A stretch of DNA of 64,000 nucleotides from JAWWOL01 sp963797535 (GCA_963797535.1 CAWCPQ010000002.1:62001-126000), one strand, 5' to 3'. Counted from the first letter of the stretch, positions 40,878 to 49,850 are shown. Numbers and translations are program-made. The notes: generated from the sequence alone by a model not told the origin.

Positions 40878-41344
40878 AGCGTGACCGGCGCAGCGCTCGA
40901 TGCGGCGTGCTCGGGGGCCCACCGGGCCAGCCGCTCCAGCGACAGTCGGACGCCGACGGCGATCAGCGGGCGGGCGAACGCGAAACCAACAGCGCCGAGC
41001 AGACCCAGCGGCGGCGTCAGCCACTCGGCCCAGATGAAGCGGGAACGATGCTCGTCGAGTGCTGCCACCTCGAAAACCGCGGAGCCGCGCACGATCCGGC
41101 CGTCGTGGCGGACCTCACAGCGCCTCGGCGGGTCCCACCGGGTGATCGTCATCGTGTCGAGGACACCGACCGTGCCGATGCCGGTGAAGCCTTCGATGCC
41201 GCCGCCGAGGCCCTGCCCGTTCAGCGCTGTGCCTCGGACGGTCGTGCCGAGCATCCACTCCTGCTGGGCCGGCCAGTCCGTGACCGCAGCCCACAGCTGG
41301 TCGGCGGGCAGATCGACGTCAACGCTGAGCACGATTTCGGGCAT
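40874..41344 (-). CDS. SRPBCC-family protein
   Basis: A 156-residue START/Bet v1-like protein: VLSVDVDLPADQLWAAVTDWPAQQEWM opens the first strand-helix pair, then TRWDPPRRCEVRHDGRIVRG and a long C-terminal helix (PLIAVGVRLSLERLARWAPEH). The fold encloses a hydrophobic ligand pocket; no ligand or enzyme activity can be named. Start ATG 41344 is preceded by CACAGT at 6 nt, possibly leaderless. It is translationally coupled to tagA. Confidence 0.85.
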   Translation of the reverse strand: MPEIVLSVDVDLPADQLWAAVTDWPAQQEWMLGTTVRGTALNGQGLGGGIEGFTGIGTVGVLDTMTITRWDPPRRCEVRHDGRIVRGSAVFEVAALDEHRSRFIWAEWLTPPLGLLGAVGFAFARPLIAVGVRLSLERLARWAPEHAASSAAPVTL

Positions 41345-41386
41345 GTGCCCACTGTGGCACTGCTGTCGGACCGTTTCGCGGTGGGG

Positions 41387-41947
41387 TCAGTCGCCGGACG
41401 GCTCGGGCTCCGCCGCCTCGTCCTCGACGACGGGCAGCACGGCGGTGTCGTCGGCGAACGTCGGGAAGAACTCAGCCGTCGGCTCGTCCTGCCCGACGGT
41501 GCGGTAGGCCGCGGGATCGAACCCGGTGTCGGGCTCCGGCGCGGCGACCGGCTCGGCGACCGGCTGAGCGACAGGTGCGACAGCGGCAGCCGGCGGCTGG
41601 GCCGGCGGGGAGACCGGCGGCTCCGGCCGGAACGACGTGCGGACACCCTGATTGCGCAGCTCGGCGAGTACGGCGTCGCGCTCGGCCAGCTCGCGGGACA
41701 ACCGGCGGAGCACGGCGTCAACCTCGGTCATCTTGTAGCCGCGCAGCACGACGTTGAAGCGCAGCGCCTCGAGATCGTTCGGGCCGACCACGTGCTCCGG
41801 CATGCCGACCGGGCGGACATCCTGAAACGTCGGCTTCATCAGGTCACCGAAACCAGCCGTCACGGCGGCCACGGCGAAGAGCACGGCAAGGAGCACCACA
41901 AACAGGACGATTGAGACGCCGAGCACAAATTTGCCTTCCTGGGACAC
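41387..41947 (-). CDS. DivIVA-domain membrane protein
   Basis: A 186-residue protein. Residues 5-30 form one membrane helix (FVLGVSIVLFVVLLAVLFAVAAV). Residues about 58-95 form a short DivIVA-type coiled segment (LEALRFNVVLRGYKMTEVDAVLRRLSREL, with the family's GY and EVD), followed by a long acidic, proline/alanine-rich tail. It resembles Rv1209 by context and layout. A role at the cell pole or envelope is suggested by the domain only. GTG 41947 is a probable start with a weak RBS. Confidence 0.85.
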   Translation of the reverse strand: MSQEGKFVLGVSIVLFVVLLAVLFAVAAVTAGFGDLMKPTFQDVRPVGMPEHVVGPNDLEALRFNVVLRGYKMTEVDAVLRRLSRELAERDAVLAELRNQGVRTSFRPEPPVSPPAQPPAAAVAPVAQPVAEPVAAPEPDTGFDPAAYRTVGQDEPTAEFFPTFADDTAVLPVVEDEAAEPEPSGD

Positions 41948-42010
41948 CTGCCATCCGGTGCCGCCGATCCTGTCACGTCCGAGCCCGGATGTGGTGACAA
42001 GCCACCCCGA

Positions 42011-42601
42011 TCAGGCCGGTTCGGCCTCGAGCCTTTCTTCGTCCGTCGGTGCGGCAGCAGCGCCCGCCGGAGCCTCGCAGGCGGCAAGCGCCGCCGCGAC
42101 CGTCGTCGTCCAGGCGACGGCGTCGTGCACCACCGGCCGCGCGAACTTGCTCTCGACCAGCCCCGCCACGAGCTCCCGTACCGGATCCAGGACGCCCTCC
42201 GGGTCGAGCACCACGATCGGCTTGTCGTGCATGCCGAGCGTGCGGGCGGTCCAGACCTCGAACAGCTCCTCCAGCGTGCCGATGCCGCCTGGCAGCACGA
42301 CGAACGCGTCGGAGCGGGCGTCCATCAGACCCTTGCGCTCGCGCATGGTCTCGGTCACGAGCAGCTCGTCCGCATCCTCGTCCGCCACCTCGTGGTCGAG
42401 CAGCGCACGCGGGATCACGCCCACCGTGTGGCCGCCCGCCGCGCGTACGGCCGAGGCGATGGCGCCCATCGACGACACGCTGCCGCCGCCGCTGACCAGT
42501 CCGTGACCCCGCCGGCCGATCTCCGTGCCGAGCTCAGCCGCTAGGGCGGCGTGCCGCGGGTCGATCGTGGTGCTCGAGGCGCAGAAGACGCAGATCTGCA
42601 T
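42011..42601 (-). CDS. LOG-family phosphoribohydrolase (TIGR00730), copy 1
   Basis: A 196-residue Rossmann-like protein: ICVFCASSTTIDP at the N-terminus, nucleotide-binding SGGGSVSSMGAIA, MRERKGLMDARSDAFVVLPGGIGTLEELFE with the PGGxGTxxE motif intact. Members release base from nucleoside 5'-monophosphates (cytokinin-activating LOG type); some bacterial ones act on AMP. The C-terminal 25 residues are an alanine-rich tail. Its ATG shares one base with the end of the upstream paralogue, so the two are co-transcribed. Confidence 0.92.
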   Translation of the reverse strand: MQICVFCASSTTIDPRHAALAAELGTEIGRRGHGLVSGGGSVSSMGAIASAVRAAGGHTVGVIPRALLDHEVADEDADELLVTETMRERKGLMDARSDAFVVLPGGIGTLEELFEVWTARTLGMHDKPIVVLDPEGVLDPVRELVAGLVESKFARPVVHDAVAWTTTVAAALAACEAPAGAAAAPTDEERLEAEPA

Positions 42602-43452
42602 CAGCGGGCCGTCCCGCCGAGCAGGTGGCCGGTCGGGGCGTGGTGGGCAGCCAGGACGCTGGCCACGATCGCGTCGACGTCGTCGCTGACCTCGATCAGG
42701 TCGAGGTCAGCGGCTGAGACCTTGCCACTGTCGAGCACGGGACCGCGCAACCAGTCCATGAGGCCGTTCCAGTAGGCGCTGCCGCACAGGATCACCGGGA
42801 AGCGGGTGACCTTACGGGTCTGCACCAGGGTCAGCGCCTCGAACAGCTCGTCCAGGGTGCCGAACCCGCCGGGCATCACGACGAAGGCCTGCGAGTACTT
42901 CACGAACATCGTCTTGCGGGCAAAGAAGTAACGGAACTGGATGCCGATGTCGACCCACTCGTTCAGGTGCTGCTCGAACGGCAGCTCGATGCCCAGGCCG
43001 ACCGACATGCCACCGCCTGCGACGGCGCCCTTGTTGACGGCCTCCATGATGCCGGGGCCACCGCCGGTGATCACCGCGTAGCCGGCTCGCGCGAACGCCT
43101 CACCGAGCCGCTCGCCGACCTCGTACTCCTGATCGTCGACCTTGGTCCGGGCCGACCCGAACACGCAGACGGCTTTGGGCAGCTCGGCGAGGGTACCGAA
43201 CCCCTCGACGAACTCCGACTGGATCCGCAGCACCCGCCACGGGTCCGTGTGCACCCAGTCCGACGGACCGCGGTGGTCGAGCAGCCGCTGGTCGGTGGTC
43301 GAGGCGTTGATCTGCCCCCTGCGCAGGGTGTTGGGGCCGAGCTGGCGCTCGGGCGTCCCGGACGAACCGGAGCCCTCCTCGCGCGCGGCGTCGGCCTGCG
43401 CGCGCCGCTCTACCCGGTCACGGTCCTCGTAGCTCGCTGACTCCCTCGTCAT
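42601..43452 (-). CDS. LOG-family phosphoribohydrolase (TIGR00730), copy 2
   Basis: A 283-residue member of the same superfamily as the downstream gene but of the longer type (Rv1205-like by context). A charged N-terminal 60 residues precede the Rossmann core: AVCVFGSARTKVDD, AVITGGGPGIMEAVNKGA, FFARKTMFVKYSQAFVVMPGGFGTLDELFEALTL. The PGGFGTxxE site and the RKxMF motif are intact. Expected to cleave the N-glycosidic bond of purine nucleotides. The start ATG 43452 has a leaderless promoter. Confidence 0.92.
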   Translation of the reverse strand: MTRESASYEDRDRVERRAQADAAREEGSGSSGTPERQLGPNTLRRGQINASTTDQRLLDHRGPSDWVHTDPWRVLRIQSEFVEGFGTLAELPKAVCVFGSARTKVDDQEYEVGERLGEAFARAGYAVITGGGPGIMEAVNKGAVAGGGMSVGLGIELPFEQHLNEWVDIGIQFRYFFARKTMFVKYSQAFVVMPGGFGTLDELFEALTLVQTRKVTRFPVILCGSAYWNGLMDWLRGPVLDSGKVSAADLDLIEVSDDVDAIVASVLAAHHAPTGHLLGGTAR

Positions 43453-43458
43453 AGCGCC

Positions 43459-43464
43459 AGGCTA
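43459..43464 (-). promoter_or_regulatory. -10 element, leaderless start of the LOG copy 2 gene
   Basis: On the minus strand TAGCCT lies 6 nt before ATG 43452 (spacer GGCGCT). Confidence 0.55.
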
Positions 43465-43502
43465 GCGGGCACCCGTAACCAGCGCGTGAACGGCTGCGAG
43501 CG

Positions 43503-43931
43503 TCAGGAGACGCCGTGCTTGCGCAGGATCGCGTCCACCTCGGGGTCGTCGCTGGTCGCCGACGCGGACACCTTCTTGCTGCCGGAACCGACCGAGCGGG
43601 GCGTCTTGCCTTCGACGGCCGACTCCTCTTCCTTGTCGCTCGCCTCGGTGAAGCCGACCGTGATCAAGACGAGCACCGCGACGCCGAGCATGGCGATGCC
43701 GAGCCACACCAGCGGGTTGAACACGAGGTTGACGCCCCAGTGCCCAATGGCGTCGCCCACCTTGCGACCGAGCCGGATGAACCCGGCCAGCCACAGACCC
43801 AGCGGTACGAGTGCCCAGGCACCCATCCGCGTGGCTCCGCGCCCGTCGCCGCGCTGGGACCGCTTGTAGGCAGTCATGCCCAACCCGACGCTGAGGGCGA
43901 GGCAGATGATGAAGCTGAGGAATCCGGCCAT
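43503..43931 (-). CDS. Small polytopic membrane protein, unknown function
   Basis: A 142-residue protein with three to four hydrophobic segments (FLSFIICLALSVGLGMTAY, GAWALVPLGLWLAGFI, LVWLGIAMLGVAVLVLITV) and a cytosolic, charged C-terminal tail ending EVDAILRKHGVS. The tail phrase DPEVDAILRKHG is reminiscent of short interaction motifs in actinobacterial membrane proteins, but I cannot name a family. The start is supported by a leaderless promoter. Confidence 0.82.
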   Translation of the reverse strand: MAGFLSFIICLALSVGLGMTAYKRSQRGDGRGATRMGAWALVPLGLWLAGFIRLGRKVGDAIGHWGVNLVFNPLVWLGIAMLGVAVLVLITVGFTEASDKEEESAVEGKTPRSVGSGSKKVSASATSDDPEVDAILRKHGVS

Positions 43932-43937
43932 GACCTC

Positions 43938-43943
43938 AGGCTA
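43938..43943 (-). promoter_or_regulatory. -10 element, leaderless start of the small membrane protein
   Basis: On the minus strand TAGCCT lies 6 nt before ATG 43931 (spacer GAGGTC). Confidence 0.55.
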
Positions 43944-44072
43944 CGTCGACAACTCGGCGCAGAACAGAGGCAACATCAAGGCAGCCACCGGCAGCTGATT
44001 CCGAGCCCGGCGCTGGCCGGCTCGAGCACCGGTGCGGAACGCAGCTGCATGACGCATCCGCGGCCGAACGGA

Positions 44073-45131
44073 TCAGGGGCCGGTCAGCCACCGGTGCAGC
44101 ACCGCGGCGCACTCGTCGAGCTGGGGCAGGTCGACGTACTCGCCCCTGGTGTGCGCGAGGTTGGGATCCCCCGGGGCCCAGTTGAGCGCCGGGATCCCCA
44201 GCGCGGAGAACCGCGCCGCGTCGGTCCAGCCGAGCTTGGCGCGTGGCTCTCGACCGGTCGCTGCGACGAAGTCCTTGACCAGCAGGCGATCCAGCCCGGG
44301 TCGTGCAGCCTCGGAAAGGTCGGTGAGCACGCACTCGTACGGCGCGAAGACCTCGCGCACGTGGGCCAGCGCCTGATCGCCGGAGAGGTCGGGGGCGAAG
44401 CGGTAGTTGACGACGATGATGCACTCGTCGGGGATGACGTTGCCGGCCACGCCCCCGCGAATGCCGACGGCGTTGAGCCCCTCGTGGTAGGCAATGCCGT
44501 CGACCACGGGCTGCCGGGCCTCGTACACGTCGAGCCGGCGCAGCAGCTCGCCGGCCTTGTGGATGGCGTTGTCACCGAGCCACGATCGCGCCGAGTGCGC
44601 CCTCGTACCAGGGACTGTCACCTCGACCCGCAGCGTGCCCTGGCAGCCGGCCTCGATCTCGCCTGTGGTGGGTTCGAGCACGAGGGCCAGGTCGCCGGAG
44701 AGCCACTCCGGGTGGTGGCGCTCGAGCCGGCCGAGGCCGTTGCGGGTGGCCTCGACCTCTTCGCAGTCATAGAACACAAAGGTGAGGTCGTGCCTCGGCT
44801 CGACGATCGTCGCTGCCGCCGACAGCATGACAGCGACCCCTGCCTTCATGTCCGATGCGCCGCAGCCGAACAGCCGATCGCCCTCGCGCCGCGACGGGAC
44901 GTTGTCGGCGATCGGCACCGTGTCGAGATGTCCGGCGAGGACGATGCGCTGGTCTCTGCCGAGCAAAGTCCTTGCTACGACGGCATTCCCGTCCCGAACC
45001 ACGGTGAGATGGGCGTACCGCGAAAGCTCGGCGAAGACCCAGTCGGCCAGCCCCTGCTCGTTGCCGCTCACGGACGGGGTGTCGACCAGGAAGGTCACCA
45101 ACTCATCGAGCGGAGCCTCGACCGAGGTCAT
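44073..45131 (-). CDS. dapE: Succinyl-diaminopimelate desuccinylase
   Basis: A 352-residue M20-family metallohydrolase that removes succinate from N-succinyl-LL-2,6-diaminopimelate in the lysine/peptidoglycan pathway. Metal and catalytic motifs: VLAGHLDTVPIADN, GCGASDMKAGVAVML, FVFYDCEEVEA, LEPTTGEIEAGCQG, and the dimerisation domain with VPGTRAHSARSWLGDNAIHK. ATG 45131 overlaps the dapD stop (ATGA), so dapD-dapE are a coupled pair. Confidence 0.94.
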   Translation of the reverse strand: MTSVEAPLDELVTFLVDTPSVSGNEQGLADWVFAELSRYAHLTVVRDGNAVVARTLLGRDQRIVLAGHLDTVPIADNVPSRREGDRLFGCGASDMKAGVAVMLSAAATIVEPRHDLTFVFYDCEEVEATRNGLGRLERHHPEWLSGDLALVLEPTTGEIEAGCQGTLRVEVTVPGTRAHSARSWLGDNAIHKAGELLRRLDVYEARQPVVDGIAYHEGLNAVGIRGGVAGNVIPDECIIVVNYRFAPDLSGDQALAHVREVFAPYECVLTDLSEAARPGLDRLLVKDFVAATGREPRAKLGWTDAARFSALGIPALNWAPGDPNLAHTRGEYVDLPQLDECAAVLHRWLTGP

Positions 45132-45976
45132 GTCGCGAGGCCGTGCTCTCGCAGGGTGTCGTTCAGTGCCAGCTTGTCGTGGATCTCGCCCTCGGCGAGG
45201 CGACGCAGCACCAGCAGGCACGGGAGGCTGAAATCACCGCCGGCGAAGGACTTCACCCGGTTGGCCATGACGCAGACCGCACGCTCCGGCGCCTCGCCGC
45301 GAGGCAGCTCCTCGCCGGTCGCGGAGTCGAAGACCCGGGTCGACGAGGTCAGGATCACGCCAGCACCGAGCTTGGCTCCACGGCGAACCCTGGCTCCTTC
45401 GACGACCATCGCGCGGGATCCGACGAACGCGTCGTCCTCGACCACGACCGGCTTCGCGTTCGGCGGCTCGAGCACGCCGCCGAGGCCGACACCTCCGGAG
45501 AGGTGGACGTTCTTGCCCACCTGCGCGCACGACCCGACCGTCGCCCAGGTGTCGACCAGGGTGCCCGAGTCGACGTAGCCACCGATGTTGGTGAAGCTCG
45601 GCATGAGAATCACGCCGGGGGCCAGGTAGGAGCCCCAACGGGCGATCGCGCCCGGCACCACCCGTACACCGTCGAACCGCGTCTTCAACGGCACCCGGTC
45701 GTGGTACTGGAAGTCGCCAGCAGACGACTCGACCATGGCCAGCACCTTGAAGCCCAGCAGGATCGAACGCTTGGCCCGCTCGTCGACCACCACGCTGTCC
45801 GTCGCGGGGTCCACCCACGCGATGCGTGCCGTGCCGGCGTCGAGAGCATCGATGGCCTCGACCACTGTGGCTCGTGCCTCGGTGTCGGCCGAGCTCAGCT
45901 CGGTACGTCGTTCCCACAGCTCGTCGATCAGCGGCGAGATCGGGCTGGGCACGGCAGTTTCGGGGGTCGCGGTCAT
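45128..45976 (-). CDS. dapD: 2,3,4,5-tetrahydropyridine-2,6-dicarboxylate N-succinyltransferase
   Basis: A 282-residue left-handed beta-helix acyltransferase of the actinobacterial DapD type. It transfers succinyl from succinyl-CoA to tetrahydrodipicolinate. Hexapeptide-repeat core: GVILMPSFTNIGGYVDSGTLVDTWATVGSCAQVGKNVHLSGG, then VVVEDDAFVGSRAMVVEGARVRRGAKLGAGVILT. The N-terminal helical region precedes it. Start ATG 45976 is set by a leaderless promoter; the 38 extra residues in the longer open frame are rejected. Confidence 0.95.
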   Translation of the reverse strand: MTATPETAVPSPISPLIDELWERRTELSSADTEARATVVEAIDALDAGTARIAWVDPATDSVVVDERAKRSILLGFKVLAMVESSAGDFQYHDRVPLKTRFDGVRVVPGAIARWGSYLAPGVILMPSFTNIGGYVDSGTLVDTWATVGSCAQVGKNVHLSGGVGLGGVLEPPNAKPVVVEDDAFVGSRAMVVEGARVRRGAKLGAGVILTSSTRVFDSATGEELPRGEAPERAVCVMANRVKSFAGGDFSLPCLLVLRRLAEGEIHDKLALNDTLREHGLAT

Positions 45977-45983
45977 GTCCGCG

Positions 45984-45989
45984 AGCCTA
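45984..45989 (-). promoter_or_regulatory. -10 element, leaderless start of dapD
   Basis: On the minus strand TAGGCT lies 7 nt before ATG 45976 (spacer CGCGGAC). Confidence 0.55.
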
Positions 45990-46119
45990 CCGAAACGCCG
46001 AGTCGGCGGTCCCGCCGGTTTCGGCCGCGTGGACAAGAAGCTGTCGCGACGATGCGGGCTAACCGTCGGAGGGAGACGGTCTCCCCGCATTCACGATCCT
46101 GACGCGGTGGGCCAGGCCG

Positions 46120-47082
46120 TCAGCCCTGCTGCTGGTAGACCTGCCACGCGTCGGTGACCATGGCGGTCAGGTTGCGCTCGGCGCTCCAGCCGAGCACCTC
46201 GTTGGCCTTGGCGCTGGAAGCAACCAGCGTCGCCGGATCGCCGGCGCGCCGGGGGGATTCCTCGACCGGCACAGGATGGCCAGTGACCGCGCGCACCGTG
46301 TCGATCACCTCGAGCACGGAGTAGCCACGGCCGAGACCGAGGTTGAAGATCCGGTGCCCGGCCTCGTCGGAGGTCTCGAGAGCACGCACGTGCGCCTTGG
46401 CCAGGTCGACAACGTGGATGTAGTCCCGTACGGCCGAACCGTCCGGCGTGGGGTAGTCGGTGCCGAAGACGCCGACCGCCGGCCGCTTGCCCGCCGGAAC
46501 GGCCAGCACGTTGGGGATCAGGTGGGTCTCGACGGTGTGCCGCTCGCCGATCGAGCCGTGGGCCCCGGCCACGTTGAAGTAGCGCAGGCTGGTCGCCGAC
46601 AGCGGCCGGGCAGCGGCGGTGAACCGCAGCAGCTCGTCGACCGCCAGCTTGGAGGCGCCGTACGGGTTGGTGGGCTTGGTCGGCGCGTCCTCGGTGATCG
46701 GGACGACCTCTGGCTCGCCGTAGGTGGCCGCCGTCGAGGAGAACACGAACCGGGTCACGCCTGCGGCCACGACCTCGCGCACCAGGGCGATCGAGCCCGC
46801 GACGTTGTTGGCGAAATAGCTCTCCGGGTCGGTCACCGACTGGCCGACGAGCGACAGTGCCGCGAAGTGCAGCACGCCGTCGTAGCCGTTGCCGTCGAGC
46901 ACCGCTCGGACTGCAGCACTGTCAGCAACGTCGGCCTGCACGAACTCGACCTCGGCCGGCACCGCGTCGCGGTGACCCGTGACCAGGCTGTCGAGGACGG
47001 TGACCTGATGGCCACCCTCGCGCAGAACCGCGGTGACGACCGAGCCGATGTAGCCGGCGCCACCTGTAACGAGCAACTTCAT
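46120..47082 (-). CDS. galE: UDP-glucose 4-epimerase
   Basis: A 320-residue extended short-chain dehydrogenase that interconverts UDP-galactose and UDP-glucose. NAD-binding MKLLVTGGAGYIGSVV at the N-terminus, LHFAALSLVGQSV, FSSTAATYGEP, the catalytic YxxxK in NPYGASKLAVDELL, and LRYFNVAGAHG. Last gene of the galT-galK-galE operon; its ATG overlaps the end of galK by 4 bp (ATGA). Confidence 0.95.
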   Translation of the reverse strand: MKLLVTGGAGYIGSVVTAVLREGGHQVTVLDSLVTGHRDAVPAEVEFVQADVADSAAVRAVLDGNGYDGVLHFAALSLVGQSVTDPESYFANNVAGSIALVREVVAAGVTRFVFSSTAATYGEPEVVPITEDAPTKPTNPYGASKLAVDELLRFTAAARPLSATSLRYFNVAGAHGSIGERHTVETHLIPNVLAVPAGKRPAVGVFGTDYPTPDGSAVRDYIHVVDLAKAHVRALETSDEAGHRIFNLGLGRGYSVLEVIDTVRAVTGHPVPVEESPRRAGDPATLVASSAKANEVLGWSAERNLTAMVTDAWQVYQQQG

Positions 47083-48248
47083 GCGAGTCTCCGTGCTCCC
47101 GGTCCCGGTAGGGCGTCGAAAACGTCAGGGGGGATGAAGCCCCGTTCGGCGAACGCCTTGTGCACCACCGTATCGACATCGTCGACCAGGTCGGCGGGCA
47201 CGATCGCGATGACCGAGCCACCGAAGCCGCCCCCGACCATGCGGGCACCGAGGGCGCCAGCGGACAGCGCTGCCTCGACTGCGGTGTCGGTCTCGGGTAC
47301 GGACACCTCGTAGTCGTCGCGCAAGGACGCGTGCGACGCGGTGATCAGCGGCGCCATCCCGCGCAGGTCACCGGCCCGGAGCAGCTTGACGGACTGCAGC
47401 GTGCGCCGGGTCTCGGTGACGATGTGCCGGATCCGCTTGAACAGCAGCGGATCGTTCAACCGCGACTCGATCTCGTCCAGCGGAACGTCCACCACCTCGC
47501 GCAGGCTGGCGACGCCGAGAATGGCTGCGGCCCGTTCCGCGGAGTCGCGGCGTTCGGCGTACTGCCCGTCCACGAGCTGGTGCGGCGCGTTGGTCTGGAT
47601 CACTGTCACCGTGAGTCCGTCTGCCGCCGGGTCGAACGGGACCTGCTCGATCCTCAGGTCGTACACGTCGATGAGCAGCGCATGACCCGCGGTCGACATC
47701 ATCGACGCGGTCTGGTCGAGCATGCCGCAGGGCATGCCGACGATGACGTTCTCGGCCCGCTGGCACAGCAGGGCCAGCTCGAGCGGCTCGATCTTGACGC
47801 CGCCCAGGTCGACCATCGCCACCGCGACAGCGCACTCGAGCGCCGCGCTTGAGGAAAGCCCGGCCCCGCCGGGGATGTTGCCGGTGACCCAGATGTCGGC
47901 GCCGTTCGGTCCGCCGAGGTCTCGTACGTAGCGGGCCACGCCGGCGATGTAGGCCAGCCAGCCGTCGACGCTGCCGGCCTCGACATCGTCGAGGGCTACC
48001 TCGACCAGACCTTCCTGCTGCGCCGAGGCGGCGCGCACGATGCCGTCGTCTCGGCGGCGAGCTGCAATCCGGATGTCACGGTCGATCGCAAACGGGAGCA
48101 TCACGCCACCGACGTAGTCGATGTGCTCACCGATCAGGTTGACCCGGCCGGGTGCAGCCCAGACGCCCTCGGGCGCGCCGCCGAACACCGCTTCGAACCG
48201 GTCAGCCACATCCTCGGCGCTGAGCCGTTTGACAACGTCAGTTGGCAT
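47079..48248 (-). CDS. galK: Galactokinase
   Basis: A 389-residue GHMP kinase that phosphorylates galactose at C1. Signature GRVNLIGEHIDYVGG (substrate site), the phosphate loop PGGAGLSSSAALECA, CGMLDQTASM and, near the C-terminus, GARMVGGGFGGSVIAIV. The usual HTDY is HIDY here, a mild change in the substrate loop. ATG 48248 lies within the end of galT (11-bp overlap); the GTG-type extension to 48299 is rejected. Second enzyme gene of the Leloir operon. Confidence 0.95.
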   Translation of the reverse strand: MPTDVVKRLSAEDVADRFEAVFGGAPEGVWAAPGRVNLIGEHIDYVGGVMLPFAIDRDIRIAARRRDDGIVRAASAQQEGLVEVALDDVEAGSVDGWLAYIAGVARYVRDLGGPNGADIWVTGNIPGGAGLSSSAALECAVAVAMVDLGGVKIEPLELALLCQRAENVIVGMPCGMLDQTASMMSTAGHALLIDVYDLRIEQVPFDPAADGLTVTVIQTNAPHQLVDGQYAERRDSAERAAAILGVASLREVVDVPLDEIESRLNDPLLFKRIRHIVTETRRTLQSVKLLRAGDLRGMAPLITASHASLRDDYEVSVPETDTAVEAALSAGALGARMVGGGFGGSVIAIVPADLVDDVDTVVHKAFAERGFIPPDVFDALPGPGARRLA

Positions 48249-49362
48249 TACGCAACATTTCCGCGGCCGACTCCGGCAGCACGTCATTGACGAAGACACC
48301 CATGGCCGACTCGCTGCCGGCCAGGAACTTCAGCTTGGTGGCCGAGCGCCGGGACGAGAACAGCTCCAGGTGCAGGTGGCCCAGCTCACGACCGGCGTTG
48401 ACCGGCGCCTGGTTCCACGCCGAGATGTAGGGCACCGGCCGGTCGAAGAGCCGGTCGAAACGCTGCAGCACCTGCGGGTAGATCACGGAGAACTCGTCCC
48501 GCTCCACCGATGTCAGCTCGGTCAGGTCCGCGACATGACGACGCGGGTAGAGGTGCACCTCGAACGGCCACCGCGCCGCGAACGGCACGAACCCGACCCA
48601 GTGCTCGGAGGACGCCACCACCCTGGTCGCCTGCGACTCCGCGGCGACCACGTCACAACAGATCAACCGACCGGTCGCCGCGAAGTGCTCCGCTGCGACG
48701 AACTGCTGACGTACCACCCGCGGGGACAAGAACGGGTAGGCGTAGATCTGCCCGTGCGGGTGGTGCAAGGTGACCCCGATCTCCTCCCCCCGGTTCTCGA
48801 ACGGGAACACCTGCTCCACCCCTGGCAACGCCGACAACGTCGCCGTGCGGTCAGCCCACACATCCATCACCGTGCGGACCTGGTGAAACGGCAAGGCCGA
48901 GAACGACGAGTTGTGGTCAGAGGTGAAACACACCACCTCGCACCGACCGTTACCCGGCTCGGTCACGAACGGCGCCGCCGTCGGCTCCTCCACCTCCGAC
49001 CCGCGGGCCAGCGACGGGAACCGGTTCTCGAACACCACCACGTCGTAGGACGAGCTCGGGATCTCCGACGCTCGCTCCGGCGTCGACGGGCACAAGGGGC
49101 ACTGATCCGCTGGCGGCAGGTAGGTCCGCGACTGCCGGTGCGACGCCACGACGGTCCACTCACCCAGCACCGGGTCGAACCGCATCAAGGAGTTCGTCTT
49201 CGTCACCGGCAGGTCGCGGCTGTCCACCGCCGAACGATCCATCGGCACCTCGTCGAAGTAGAACAGCTCCCGACCATCCGCCAGATGGATCAGCGTCTTG
49301 ATGATCGGTGAGGAGCCCGTCCGGCCCGATCCCCCGAGCACATCGCTCACGACGTCGGTCAC
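48238..49362 (-). CDS. galT: Galactose-1-phosphate uridylyltransferase
   Basis: A 374-residue HIT-superfamily enzyme exchanging UMP between UDP-glucose and galactose 1-phosphate. Zinc and active-site motifs: CPLCPSTPER (Cys pair), FENRFPSL, VVCFTSDHNSSFSAL, HHPHGQIYAYPF (HPHGQ catalytic), and the second-half WNQAPVNAGRELGHLHLEL. GTG 49362 is a tentative start with no clear RBS; the homologous region begins near IHLADGRELFYFD at about residue 25. First gene of galT-galK-galE. Confidence 0.94.
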   Translation of the reverse strand: MTDVVSDVLGGSGRTGSSPIIKTLIHLADGRELFYFDEVPMDRSAVDSRDLPVTKTNSLMRFDPVLGEWTVVASHRQSRTYLPPADQCPLCPSTPERASEIPSSSYDVVVFENRFPSLARGSEVEEPTAAPFVTEPGNGRCEVVCFTSDHNSSFSALPFHQVRTVMDVWADRTATLSALPGVEQVFPFENRGEEIGVTLHHPHGQIYAYPFLSPRVVRQQFVAAEHFAATGRLICCDVVAAESQATRVVASSEHWVGFVPFAARWPFEVHLYPRRHVADLTELTSVERDEFSVIYPQVLQRFDRLFDRPVPYISAWNQAPVNAGRELGHLHLELFSSRRSATKLKFLAGSESAMGVFVNDVLPESAAEMLRNAN

Positions 49363-49425
49363 CCGGGGTGGCCGAGCGTGAGCCAGCGACCCGCGGAGGC
49401 GCAGCGAGGATGGCGTACCAAGGGT

Positions 49426-49707
49426 TCATCTCCCGGAGTGATTGCCGCGTTCGCCGCGGCCCTGATGCTCATTTGGACAAGCAAGTCGGTGACGATGCCC
49501 CATAGACAGTAAGGCCAGCATCGAGAAAGAGCGAATGATCAACGTTGCCGCGCCCGTACGAGTATCCGTTTCTTCACCGTTTCCGACCGTCGGATCGCCC
49601 GAGCTGGTCTGGGCTGCGAGCAGAATTCCGGCGATCCCGGCCAGGACCGCTGAAGTGACATAGAGCGCCACCTTCGTCACCCCGCTGGCCGATCGCGTCG
49701 ACCTCAC
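49426..49707 (-). pseudogene. Degraded fragment of a sugar ABC permease (RbsC/XylH-like)
   Basis: The 557-bp gap 49363-49919 contains a 93-codon open frame on the galT strand. Its core VTKVALYVTSAVLAGIAGILLAAQTSSGDPTVG matches the late membrane helix and conserved SGDPTxG loop of ribose/xylose-type ABC permeases, which are about 320 residues. After the loop the similarity fades (GAATLIIRSFSMLALL) and the frame ends in unrelated polar sequence. No RBS or full-length partner is present. It looks like a gene remnant left upstream of the galactose operon. Confidence 0.55.
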
Positions 49708-49827
49708 CAGCCGCGACCGCCGAAGAGCCCGTTTCTGCCTATGTGTCTGCGCAGCCCTGAACTGCGAAGCACGGACCTGACTCCCCGGCGACCCGGTGGA
49801 GCTCCAGCCAGCAGGTCTACGAACGAA

Positions 49828-49850
49828 AAGTTACGTGAACTTACGAAGTT
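49828..49850. promoter_or_regulatory. Candidate DeoR operator between gal genes and deoR-like gene
   Basis: AAGTT-ACGTG-AACTT-ACG-AAGTT: three alternating arms make two nested perfect inverted repeats in AT-richer DNA. It sits about 57 bp upstream of the regulator's -10 and on the galT side of it, a suitable place for a DeoR-type repressor to act on both directions. Confidence 0.45.

Noticed and set aside
43515..45578. 687-codon open frame across a membrane gene, dapE and dapD
   Set aside because: It runs antisense through three real genes and their intergenic spaces; no RBS or domain.
49720..49760. GLFGGRG-like peptide in another minus-strand frame, reminiscent of a conserved RbsC motif
   Set aside because: It lies on the wrong side of the SGDPTVG fragment for normal permease order and is short; it may be chance, so it was not added to the relic.
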